From Chryseobacterium sp. UBA6632 (GTDB lineage: Bacteria; Bacteroidota; Bacteroidia; Flavobacteriales; Weeksellaceae): a stretch of DNA of 8,960 nt. The notes beneath the pieces were generated by a model. The model was not told where the DNA came from, searched no databases, and worked only from the letters and a program-made list of their open reading frames with translations. The position numbers and the translations under genes were made by a program. Of this stretch, positions 1-5,774 are shown in pieces. Each line of letters opens with the position of its first letter. Position 1 is the stretch's first letter. The stretch lies in the NCBI GenBank assembly GCA_002455915.1, contig DKLU01000396.1, positions 1 to 8,960 of the forward strand, read 5' to 3'.

Positions 1-25
1 ATAATATCGTAATTTGGATAATTAA

Positions 26-274
26 TTATACAGTTTGCGTATCATCGTCTCCGTCAGAAGGAAACTTCAAAGTCACGTGATCGCCTCCGGGACGCGTAAC
101 GGTATCCATTACGACAGAAGTAACAGAATCTTTCAACGGATTTGTAGTTATCGGGCTGTCTTCAAGAGCAGCTGTAAGGATAGGCGATGAACCACCCTGA
201 ATAGTTTCAGGATCTTTAATTTGTTTTTCTAAGAAAGTAGCAAAGAAAGGCTTTTTAGAATTTTTCTTTTCCAT
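26..274 (-). CDS. Microviridin-type graspetide (RiPP) precursor peptide
   Basis: An 82-residue peptide with the layout of a microviridin-family precursor. Seen: the leader has PFFATFLE at residues 9-16, matching the PFFARFL helix that ATP-grasp ligases recognise. Residues 17-67 are a linker rich in Ser, Thr and Asp. The core at 68-78 is TLKFPSDGDDD, fitting the family pattern TxKxPSDx(D/E)(D/E), and a short tail TQTV follows. Known for the family: two ATP-grasp ligases join Thr and Ser to acidic side chains as esters and Lys to an acidic side chain as an amide, giving a caged tricyclic peptide; many are serine protease inhibitors. The expected rings here are Thr68-Asp74, Ser73-Asp76 and Lys70-Asp77 (inference). 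No ligase or transporter gene is in the window; transcription runs left, so they would lie beyond base 1. The start is the only Met before the leader motif. The 115 bp upstream hold no clear promoter; a weak box (TACTTTAG) lies at 303-310. Confidence 0.9.
   Translation of the reverse strand: MEKKNSKKPFFATFLEKQIKDPETIQGGSSPILTAALEDSPITTNPLKDSVTSVVMDTVTRPGGDHVTLKFPSDGDDDTQTV
41..73 (-). other. Predicted graspetide core segment (residues 68-78)
   Basis: Codons 68-78 of the precursor read Thr-Leu-Lys-Phe-Pro-Ser-Asp-Gly-Asp-Asp-Asp. Thr68, Lys70 and Ser73 are the expected donors; Asp74, Asp76, Asp77 and possibly Asp78 are the acceptors. A Gly-Gly pair at residues 63-64 sits just before the core and could mark the leader cleavage site (inference). 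Only one copy of the core pattern occurs in the peptide. Confidence 0.85.
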
Positions 275-389
275 GGTATTAATATTTAGTGATTTAGAAA
301 GCCTAAAGTATCAAAAAAAATTCACACGGAGAAGAATAAAATTATTTTTAAGAAAATTTTAACAAATTACAACAAAATTCAAAATATTA

Positions 390-1169
390 TCAATCTAAAT
401 TCAAAAATTCCTTTACAACTTTAGCAAAATCTACAGGATTTTCAGCCTGAACCCAATGTCCCGCATTTTTCACGGTTACAATTTTTGCTTTTGGAAACTG
501 CTGCTTAATCGAGAATTCATCCTGAGGAAGAATATAATTCGATTTTTCGCCTGCGATAAATAAAGTCTCGCCTTCAAAAACTCCAAATTTTATAGCATTT
601 GAAACAAATTCTGTGTATTTTTCTGCTAGTGTTTTAAGATTGAACCTCCAGTTTAGTTTTTTATCATCATCCCAATACAGATTCTTTGTTAAAAACTGAA
701 TTGTTGATTTTTCAGGAATATATTGGGTAAGCACAGCTTCCACTTCGTTTCTGGAATTTACCGTACTGAAATCAACGCTTTGCAATGCTTTAATAATTCC
801 CTGATGATGTGGAGGATATGCTTTTGGAGAAATATCAACAACAATTAGTTTATCAACCATTTGAGGATATTTTATAGCAAACTGCATCACCGCTTTTCCG
901 CCAAGAGAATGCCCTAAAATATGTGCTTTTTCAATTCCGTAATGACTCATATAACGCATGATATCATCAGCCAAATCATCATGAGACATATCTTCGGAAT
1001 GAAAACTCCTTCCATGATTTCTCAGATCAATAAGGTGAGTCGGTAAAAATTCTCCAAGATCTTTACCAAAACCTCCCCAGTTATCAAGCATTCCAAACAA
1101 TCCGTGAAATACTAAAAGTGGCGTAGACGAAAGCGTTTCGCCAAATATTTTTGAATTTAAAATTTCCAT
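390..1169 (-). CDS. ybfF: Alpha/beta-hydrolase, YbfF-type esterase
   Basis: A 259-residue single-domain alpha/beta-hydrolase, close in length and motif order to E. coli YbfF, an esterase active on short acyl esters and acyl-CoA-type substrates. Seen: HGLFGMLDNW at 22-31 (oxyanion loop), DLRNHGRS at 48-55, the nucleophile elbow GHSLGGKAVM at 86-95 with Ser88, VDISP at 111-115 (Asp112 is the likely acid, as in YbfF) and AGHWVQAE at 236-243 with catalytic His238. The triad therefore appears complete. There is no signal peptide, so it is cytoplasmic. It lies 103 bp downstream of pdxJ on the same strand and probably shares its transcript; the gap holds an inverted heptamer repeat. An A-rich stretch (AAAAAGAAAA) just before the ATG may help ribosome binding. 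The true substrate cannot be told from sequence. No GC-rich terminator was found after the stop. Confidence 0.88.
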   Translation of the reverse strand: MEILNSKIFGETLSSTPLLVFHGLFGMLDNWGGFGKDLGEFLPTHLIDLRNHGRSFHSEDMSHDDLADDIMRYMSHYGIEKAHILGHSLGGKAVMQFAIKYPQMVDKLIVVDISPKAYPPHHQGIIKALQSVDFSTVNSRNEVEAVLTQYIPEKSTIQFLTKNLYWDDDKKLNWRFNLKTLAEKYTEFVSNAIKFGVFEGETLFIAGEKSNYILPQDEFSIKQQFPKAKIVTVKNAGHWVQAENPVDFAKVVKEFLNLD

Positions 1170-1186
1170 AAGTTTTCTTTTTGTGA

Positions 1187-1264
1187 ATGGAAGATGAGTG
1201 ATGGAGGCTGGAAGTTAATACCAGCACTGCATAAAACCTCCAGCATCTGGCTTCCGGCTTCCAG
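1187..1264. repeat. Inverted array of degenerate 7-bp repeats (REP-like)
   Basis: Four abutting heptamers on the plus strand (ATGGAAG, ATGAGTG, ATGGAGG, CTGGAAG; 1187-1214), a 22-bp spacer (1215-1236), then four abutting heptamers on the minus strand (reading from 1264: CTGGAAG, CCGGAAG, CCAGATG, CTGGAGG; to 1237). The arms can pair in several registers shifted by 7; the longest perfect match is AGGCTGGAAG (1205-1214) with 1258-1267. It fills most of the pdxJ-ybfF gap and is more GC-rich than its surroundings. I recall similar GGAAG heptamer repeats between genes in other flavobacterial genomes, but cannot verify this here. Confidence 0.7.
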
Positions 1265-1272
1265 CCTTTAGT

Positions 1273-1992
1273 CTACCATTGTGCCAATCTCTTCAGATAA
1301 GCCTGAACCGTATTTTCTAATCCCATATACAAAGCTTCAGAAACCAAAGCATGCCCAATGGAAACTTCCAGTAAATTCGGGATATTATCAGCAAAATATT
1401 TTAAATTATCTAAGCTTAAATCGTGTCCTGCATTAATTCCTAATCCAAATTCAGAAGCAATAACTGCAGTATCATAATAAGGTTTGATCGCCTGTTCTTT
1501 ATTGATTAAATAATCTTTTGCGTAAGCTTCCGTGTATAATTCAATCCTGTCGGCTCCTGTTTTAGCAGCATATTCTACCAATTCAGGCGTTGGATCAAGG
1601 AAAATTGACGTTCTAATTCCTGCATTTTTAAATTCTGCAATGATCTCAGCAAGAAAATTTAAGTATTTTTTTGTATCCCAACCCGCGTTTGATGTAATTG
1701 CATCATCAGCATCCGGAACTAAAGTCACCTGCTCAGGTTTTACTTCCAAAACCATATCAATAAAAGGTCTGTGAGGATTTCCTTCGATATTAAACTCCGT
1801 GGTAACCAGCGGTTTCAGATCATAAACATCTTTTCTCGTAATATGTCTTTCATCAGGTCTTGGGTGAATCGTAATTCCCTGTCCGCCAAACTCCTGAATT
1901 TTAATTGCAGCTTCCGTAACGCTTGGTGTTTCGCCACCTCTGGCGTTTCTAAGTGTTGCAATTTTATTAATGTTTACACTTAATTTTGTCAT
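1273..1992 (-). CDS. pdxJ: Pyridoxine 5'-phosphate synthase PdxJ
   Basis: PdxJ (239 residues) condenses 1-deoxy-D-xylulose 5-phosphate with 3-amino-2-oxopropyl phosphate to form pyridoxine 5'-phosphate, the ring-closing step of the DXP-dependent vitamin B6 pathway; it is a cytoplasmic TIM-barrel enzyme. Seen: the N-terminal signature SVNINKIATLRNARGG at 5-20, ITIHPRPDERHIT at 40-52 with His43 and Arg45, Glu70 in FNIEG, AGHDLS at 188-193 with His190, and the late SIGHALV at 211-217. These line up with E. coli active-site residues His45, Glu72 and His193. The length is normal and no key residue is missing. ATG 1992 is chosen because it gives the standard N-terminus. A TATTTTTG box ends 4 nt before it, and the terminator of the upstream ybdG gene lies directly against that box. 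The hydrolase gene downstream is probably in the same operon. The function call is secure. Confidence 0.96.
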   Translation of the reverse strand: MTKLSVNINKIATLRNARGGETPSVTEAAIKIQEFGGQGITIHPRPDERHITRKDVYDLKPLVTTEFNIEGNPHRPFIDMVLEVKPEQVTLVPDADDAITSNAGWDTKKYLNFLAEIIAEFKNAGIRTSIFLDPTPELVEYAAKTGADRIELYTEAYAKDYLINKEQAIKPYYDTAVIASEFGLGINAGHDLSLDNLKYFADNIPNLLEVSIGHALVSEALYMGLENTVQAYLKRLAQW

Positions 1993-1996
1993 GCTA

Positions 1997-2004
1997 CAAA
2001 AATA
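1997..2004 (-). promoter_or_regulatory. TAnnTTTG -7 box for pdxJ
   Basis: TATTTTTG on the minus strand, matching the Bacteroidetes -7 consensus TAnnTTTG, and ending 4 nt before the pdxJ ATG. Transcription would begin at or next to the start codon. It overlaps the T-run of the ybdG terminator, so the match could partly be a by-product of that T-run. No clear TTG at -33. Confidence 0.45.
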
Positions 2005-2010
2005 AAAAAA

Positions 2011-2028
2011 CCCAACTTAAAAATTGGG
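2011..2028 (-). terminator. Rho-independent terminator after ybdG
   Basis: On the minus strand, CCCAA, a loop of 8 nt, then TTGGG, followed by seven T residues. It lies about 45 nt after the ybdG stop codon and just before pdxJ, so it should separate the two transcripts. The stem is short (5 bp), with possible A-T extension. Confidence 0.65.
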
Positions 2029-2072
2029 CTTTTTCCTATAAACATTTTAAATGTCTTTAAATTAGCAGATTA

Positions 2073-3338
2073 TTATTTTGGCAAACCAATCTGCATGATC
2101 TGAAGATCAAATTCCTTAGAAGCTACCATTAAATGATCAAAAATATCAGCCTGAATCTGTTCAAAATGTTCCCATTTTGAATCGTTAGCAAAACAATAAA
2201 TTTCCATTGGCAAACCTTGCGTTGTAATATCAAGCTGACGAACCATCATAGCCGCTTCCTGATTTACATCAGGATCATTTTCAATGTATTTTTGAGCATA
2301 ATAACGGAAAACACCAATATTTGTCAATTGATTTCCATTAACAACTTTATCTTTATGCTTAATATTTTCCTTCTCTTTTCTCAATTCAGCGGTTTTTCCT
2401 TCCAAATAATCGGCAATCAGATTAATTTGCTTTAAACGCTCAATATCTTCATCTGTTAAAAATTTAAATGAATTGATATTAAAATAAATTGACTTTTTAA
2501 TTCTTCGCGTATTCGATTCAGACATGATCTGCATATTTCTGATCTCTGTCGTCAACAGATCATACGTGGGAATCGTAGAAACCGTTTTATCAAAATTGGT
2601 AATTTTTGTTGTTAAAAGATTAATTTCTGTAATGTTTCCCTCAATCGTATATTTTGGAATACTTACCCAATCTCCAACTTTTAAATTTTTAGATGTAGCA
2701 ACGTGAATTCCCGTTACAAAACCTAAGATCGTATCTCTGAAAACCAATACTAAAACCGCAGTAATCGCCCCTAAACTACCGACAATCGTACTTCCTTTTA
2801 TACCAAATATCACACAAATTCCTAATACAGAAAAGATAAAAATTCCGAGGATTTTCACTGTTTCAGAAATTGCATTCAATGCCATGATTTTGTAGAAATC
2901 TTGCTTAATAGTAAAATAATGTCTAAAGGCTGTTAAAGCACGATAAAGCATTCCTGCAATAATCATTACTAATGCTAAATTTATACATCTGCTGATAAAT
3001 ATGGTTGTTGCCGGTAAAGCGCCGTAAAAAATGGACTCATGAATACTTCCTATAAAAACCAAAGCCCCGATATGAGCTAAAGAATTTGATATTTTCGACT
3101 GATAAATAGATTGTATAATAGGAAACTTTTCCTGATTGCGAAAAAATCTGAATACAAAATTGATAATAAACTTATAGACAAAGTCTAAGATTAAAAATAT
3201 GGCACACAGTAAAAATAATTTCACGATAATATGTAAAACCCAATCCAATCCTGTGGGTGATATTTTACTTATGTAGCCGTAAAGCGGTTCGGTAAGTTCC
3301 TGTAAAAAACTTTTGGTTTCTTTTATTTGGTCATTCAT
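2073..3338 (-). CDS. ybdG: MscS-family mechanosensitive channel, YbdG type
   Basis: A 421-residue inner-membrane protein of the small-conductance mechanosensitive channel family, closest in length and motifs to E. coli YbdG (415 residues), which contributes a miniconductance (MscM-like) activity and osmotic-shock protection. Seen: transmembrane helices near residues 33-66, 87-105, 113-138 and 160-178; a pore-lining segment at about 184-213 with GSLGAITAVLVLVFRD and GFVTGI; then the beta domain with LKVGDWVSIP, a Thr-rich strand and VSTIPTYDLL. The YbdG-like mark RRIKKSI follows, and a conserved C-terminal part includes RQLDITTQGLPMEIYCF. It is probably transcribed alone: it diverges from the DUF456 gene across 137 bp and is followed by its own terminator. 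ATG 3338 is supported by a TAAATTTG box ending 5 nt upstream. The subfamily call is firm; gating properties are not readable from sequence. Confidence 0.92.
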   Translation of the reverse strand: MNDQIKETKSFLQELTEPLYGYISKISPTGLDWVLHIIVKLFLLCAIFLILDFVYKFIINFVFRFFRNQEKFPIIQSIYQSKISNSLAHIGALVFIGSIHESIFYGALPATTIFISRCINLALVMIIAGMLYRALTAFRHYFTIKQDFYKIMALNAISETVKILGIFIFSVLGICVIFGIKGSTIVGSLGAITAVLVLVFRDTILGFVTGIHVATSKNLKVGDWVSIPKYTIEGNITEINLLTTKITNFDKTVSTIPTYDLLTTEIRNMQIMSESNTRRIKKSIYFNINSFKFLTDEDIERLKQINLIADYLEGKTAELRKEKENIKHKDKVVNGNQLTNIGVFRYYAQKYIENDPDVNQEAAMMVRQLDITTQGLPMEIYCFANDSKWEHFEQIQADIFDHLMVASKEFDLQIMQIGLPK

Positions 3339-3343
3339 TACAG

Positions 3344-3351
3344 CAAATTTA
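3344..3351 (-). promoter_or_regulatory. TAnnTTTG -7 box for ybdG
   Basis: TAAATTTG on the minus strand, a perfect match to the Bacteroidetes -7 consensus, ending 5 nt before the ybdG ATG. Transcription would start at the start codon or within a few bases of it. I see no convincing -33 TTG at the usual spacing. Confidence 0.5.
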
Positions 3352-3463
3352 AAAAATTTACGATCGATCTTAAAGTAAATAGATTCAAATATTCTGCATC
3401 AATTATCATCCCAAAAATTTTTAACCATACACAAAATTCTTCTTTATTTTATATCTTGCATTA

Positions 3464-3471
3464 TAAATTTT
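3464..3471 (+). promoter_or_regulatory. Possible -7 box for DUF456 gene
   Basis: TAAATTTT, one mismatch from TAnnTTTG, ending 4 nt before the ATG at 3476. The stretch from the box to the start codon differs by only two bases from the one before mutS2. An alternative is an imperfect TATCTTGC near 3452-3459, which would give a leader of about 10 nt. Confidence 0.35.
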
Positions 3472-3475
3472 CAAT

Positions 3476-3967
3476 ATGGATACTACATTAATCAATATTC
3501 TCTGTCTCGTTTTACTGTTCGTGGGAATACTCGGCACATTTTTACCCGTTTTACCGGGATTATTGCTAAGTATTTGTGGATTATTAATTTACAAATTCGG
3601 AACAAATGCAGATCTTCCCATGATATACGTTTGGGTTTTCGGAATATTGACGATTGCTTCAGTTGTTTTAAGCTACGTAATTCCGGCAAAAACCAACAGA
3701 AAATACGGTGGAACACGTTGGGGAAGTATTGGTTCAGTTGTAGGAACGATCGTAGGATTATTTTTACCAATTCCATTAGGATTTTTGGTAGGAATGTTCG
3801 CGGGAGTTTTTATCGGAGAATTACTACACGACAGCAAAGACATGACAAAAGCCTGGAAATCTACCAAAGGAGCTTTTGTAGGATTCATCTATGGAACAGG
3901 TTTCAGCTTTGTGGTAGGCGTGGCAATGTTTTTGGTAGTAGTATTGAATATGCTTAGTATTTTATAA
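3476..3967 (+). CDS. DUF456 family integral membrane protein
   Basis: A 163-residue, very hydrophobic protein that fits DUF456, a family of unknown function. Seen: GTFLPVLPG at 20-28 inside the first hydrophobic hairpin (about 5-41), another helix at about 50-69, the conserved motif RKYGGTRWG at 75-83, glycine-rich helices at about 84-113 (G-x-x-x-G spacing), GELLHD at 114-119, KGAFVG at 131-136, and a last helix at about 137-160. Glycine-rich packed helices are typical of the family; some distant resemblance to glycine-zipper proteins is only an impression. The gene begins a two-gene unit with the lipoprotein gene 10 bp downstream and diverges from ybdG. The ATG is the only good start and leaves an intact first helix. 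No catalytic residues can be named. Confidence 0.88.
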   Translation: MDTTLINILCLVLLFVGILGTFLPVLPGLLLSICGLLIYKFGTNADLPMIYVWVFGILTIASVVLSYVIPAKTNRKYGGTRWGSIGSVVGTIVGLFLPIPLGFLVGMFAGVFIGELLHDSKDMTKAWKSTKGAFVGFIYGTGFSFVVGVAMFLVVVLNMLSIL

Positions 3968-3977
3968 ACGAAAAATC

Positions 3978-4481
3978 ATGTTACATAAAACCATTATATT
4001 CAGTGTAGGACTTTTAACATTAGCTAACTGCAGTGCTCAAAAGGAAGCGAAAACCTCAGCAAAAACTTCAGTTTCACAGACTAGAGATAAAGAATCGAAA
4101 CCTATGAATGCCGATGGAGAAGTCATCTATTTCAAAGAAGGCGAAAACAAATTCCTTAAAGAGTACCAAATGAATGTTACTTTCTCCGGTATCACGGAAG
4201 ACAGCCGTTGTCCTGCGGATGTAAACTGCGTTTGGGCCGGAGTCGCCGTTGCGAGCGTTCAGGTGATGGGAACCACTACCCGACCTATGAATTTAAGTCT
4301 TGCCACAATGGATAATACGGGAAGAAATTATTCCAAATCTGCAGCATTTAACGGTTATACCCTTTCCTTGGCTGAAGTTACACCTTACCCTAATTCAAAA
4401 GACGGCACAAGAGCATTAGCTGGAAATTATAAAATCGGAATTACCATTAAAAAAACAGGAGAAAAGCCTACCACGAGATAG
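3978..4481 (+). CDS. Putative small lipoprotein with SRCP-CVWAG motif
   Basis: A 167-residue exported protein of unknown function. Seen: a signal peptide at 1-17 (HK then a hydrophobic run), followed by Leu-Ala-Asn-Cys-Ser with Cys18. Asn before the Cys is not standard for a lipobox (usually Gly, Ala or Ser), but the charged, Ser/Thr-rich stretch 21-45 resembles the tether of Bacteroidetes lipoproteins. The globular part at 47-160 seems to be beta-rich and holds DSRCPADVNCVWAG at 75-88; Cys78 and Cys84 could form a disulfide. I recall this Cys-Pro...Cys-x-Trp-Ala-Gly pattern in other Bacteroidetes hypothetical lipoproteins. The gene is 10 bp after the DUF456 gene, so co-transcription is likely. 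Its last 14 bp overlap the 3' end of ung on the other strand. If not lipidated, it would be a periplasmic protein cut after Ala20. Confidence 0.78.
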   Translation: MLHKTIIFSVGLLTLANCSAQKEAKTSAKTSVSQTRDKESKPMNADGEVIYFKEGENKFLKEYQMNVTFSGITEDSRCPADVNCVWAGVAVASVQVMGTTTRPMNLSLATMDNTGRNYSKSAAFNGYTLSLAEVTPYPNSKDGTRALAGNYKIGITIKKTGEKPTTR

Positions 4482-4485
4482 GCTT
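4464..4485. terminator. Two-way terminator palindrome shared by lipoprotein gene and ung
   Basis: AAGCCTA (4464-4470), an 8-nt loop, then TAGGCTT (4479-4485): a perfect 7-bp stem. A T-rich tail follows on the plus strand (ctttcctttt), and a less regular T-rich tail follows on the minus strand, with a T7 run further on. Each arm carries a TAG: the right arm's is the lipoprotein stop, and the left arm's complement is the ung stop. Confidence 0.7.
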
Positions 4486-5109
4486 CTTTCCTTTTGAGAT
4501 TAAATATTCGTTGATTTTTGAAAACGGCTTGCTTCCGTAAAAACCTCTGTAGACAGAAAATGGTGACGGATGCGCAGATTTTAAAATAAAATGCTTAGTC
4601 GGATCTATAAATTCGGCTTTTTTTTGTGCAAATGCGCCCCACAATACGAAAACCACATTCTCTTTTTTGTCCGAAATTTCTTTAATGATAAAATTGGTAA
4701 ATGTTTCCCACCCCAGATCTTTATGGGAGTTTGGTGTATGCGCACGAACGGTTAATGTGGCATTTAATAATAAAACGCCTTGTTTTCCCCAATCGTCTAA
4801 TTCTTTTGAAGTTCTTTCAACTCCAATATCATCTTTCAACTCTGTAAAAATATTTTTTAAGGAAGGCGGTGCAGCAACCTGCTCGGAAACAGAAAAACAT
4901 AAACCATTCGCCTGATAATCATTATGGTAAGGATCTTGTCCGATAATAACCACTTCAATATCATCAAAAGGTGTAATTTCCAATGCTCTGAAAATCTGAT
5001 TTTTCGGTGGAAAAACTTTTGTGGTTGCGTATTCGTGCTTTACTTTTTCCCAAAGGTTGGTAAAATAAGGAGTGCTTTTTATGGGGGCTAATATTTCTGT
5101 CCAGGTCAT
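4468..5109 (-). CDS. ung: Uracil-DNA glycosylase (family 1)
   Basis: Ung removes uracil from DNA and starts base excision repair in the cytoplasm. With ATG 5109 the protein is 213 residues. Seen: GQDPYH at 57-62 with the catalytic base Asp59, NGLCFS at 68-73 (uracil pocket, Phe72), LLLNATLTVRA (conserved core strand and loop), VVFVLWG and SAHPSPF at 178-184 with His180. The usual Leu of the DNA-inserting loop (HPSPL in E. coli, Leu191) is Phe184 here. The frame is open for 50 more codons upstream, but that stretch runs through an inverted-repeat element and resembles nothing in the family, while MTWTEIL is a normal Ung N-terminus; hence this start. An A-rich run (AAAAAA) precedes the ATG. It is tail to tail with the lipoprotein gene, 14 bp overlapping. 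The family call is secure. Confidence 0.95.
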   Translation of the reverse strand: MTWTEILAPIKSTPYFTNLWEKVKHEYATTKVFPPKNQIFRALEITPFDDIEVVIIGQDPYHNDYQANGLCFSVSEQVAAPPSLKNIFTELKDDIGVERTSKELDDWGKQGVLLLNATLTVRAHTPNSHKDLGWETFTNFIIKEISDKKENVVFVLWGAFAQKKAEFIDPTKHFILKSAHPSPFSVYRGFYGSKPFSKINEYLISKGKKPISW

Positions 5110-5168
5110 TTTTTTAATTTGAAAATTTGAGAGTGATTTAATTTGAGAATTCAATTTTAACGCCAGAC

Positions 5169-5258
5169 TGTCATTCTTAATGAAGCACAGTGAAGAATCT
5201 CTATTAAACGACAAATTTAAGGAATAAAAAATTAGATTTCTCATTCGTCGAAATGACA
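5169..5258. repeat. Degenerate inverted-repeat element (TGTCATT...AATGACA)
   Basis: The left arm begins TGTCATTCTTAATGAAG and ends GAAGAATCT (5169-5200). The right arm, read on the minus strand from 5258, is TGTCATTTCGACGAATGAG then AAATCT (to about 5234). The arms match imperfectly around an AT-rich centre. From memory, TGTCATTTCGACGAAGGAG-like palindromes are dispersed between genes in many Bacteroidetes genomes; this could be a decayed small mobile or REP-like unit. It fills most of the gap between the acetyltransferase gene and ung. Confidence 0.65.
5212..5219 (-). promoter_or_regulatory. Possible -7 box for ung inside the repeat
   Basis: TAAATTTG on the minus strand, a perfect TAnnTTTG match in the centre of the inverted repeat. 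It would give ung a leader of about 95-100 nt. It is the only such box I see between the GNAT stop and ung, but chance matches are expected in AT-rich DNA. Confidence 0.25.
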
Positions 5259-5267
5259 AATCAAACG

Positions 5268-5771
5268 TTATCTCTTCAAACTAAACACCAAATTATCCGG
5301 AAAACCGTCATCAATCCTTCCTTCTTCCAACACAAAATCATGTTTTAAAAGAAGACCTTTTGAGTTTTCGTTAAACTTATTGGTCATTGCAACAATTTCC
5401 AGCAAATGTAAATGATTAAAACCAAAATCTAAAACAGCTTTTAAAGCTTCCGACATGATGCCTTTTCTATGATAATCGGGTAATAATTCGTAGCCAACTT
5501 CTGCTTCTTTTCGATCTTCAGAGAAATTCCAAAGACAAATTGTTCCGATCAGATTCGGTTGATCTTTTAAAGAAATTCCCCAATAATAGGTTTGATTATT
5601 TTGAGTTCTTTCTTTAATGGTTAAAATAAATTGCAGCGCATCGTAATTATTCTTCGGAGAGTTTCTTCGCACGAATTGATTGATGATTTCATTACTTCGG
5701 ATTTTCAGAATATCATCGACATCGCTTTCGTTGATTCCTTTTAGTTCTAATCTTTCGGTTTCAAGTTTCAT
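5268..5771 (-). CDS. GNAT N-acetyltransferase, RimJ/RimL-like
   Basis: A GCN5-related acetyltransferase of the RimJ/RimL (Acetyltransf_3) type, which moves acetyl from acetyl-CoA to a protein N-terminus or a small amine. With ATG 5771 it has 167 residues. Seen: LETERLELKGINESD at 3-17 (the usual opening of the family), WGISLKD at 64-70, IGTICLWNF at 75-83, AEVGYELLPDYHRKGIMSEAL at 90-110 in which RKGIMSEA is the acetyl-CoA pyrophosphate loop (motif A), and a C-terminal N-x-N-S-x-G-L-L segment common to the group. An in-frame ATG at 5846 would add 25 residues with no family resemblance. The chosen start is preceded by a TATATTTG box ending 3 nt upstream, so the longer form would begin ahead of its own promoter. 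It diverges from mutS2. The substrate is unknown; antibiotic or ribosomal-protein targets cannot be told apart. Confidence 0.88.
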   Translation of the reverse strand: MKLETERLELKGINESDVDDILKIRSNEIINQFVRRNSPKNNYDALQFILTIKERTQNNQTYYWGISLKDQPNLIGTICLWNFSEDRKEAEVGYELLPDYHRKGIMSEALKAVLDFGFNHLHLLEIVAMTNKFNENSKGLLLKHDFVLEEGRIDDGFPDNLVFSLKR

Positions 5772-5774
5772 GCT

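Noticed and set aside
80..250. Additional core repeats in the graspetide precursor
   Set aside because: No second TxKxPSD pattern occurs; the Thr/Ser/Asp-rich middle lacks the ordered donors and acceptors.
275..389. A terminator for ybfF or a riboswitch ahead of the graspetide gene
   Set aside because: The 115 bp are AT-rich with only weak A-T pairings; no GC stem with a T-run or known leader fold is seen.
1187..1264. A CRISPR array or tandem satellite
   Set aside because: The units are 7 bp, abutting and inverted around one spacer, unlike the long repeats and unique spacers of CRISPR.
3492..3957. Several open frames of 71-127 codons on both strands inside the DUF456 gene
   Set aside because: They are other-frame readings of a clearly conserved membrane protein gene; their translations have no family features.
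5110..5259. A 50-codon N-terminal extension of ung (start at 5259)
   Set aside because: The stretch is translated from an inverted-repeat element, has no resemblance to uracil-DNA glycosylases, and MTWTEIL at 5109 is a normal start.
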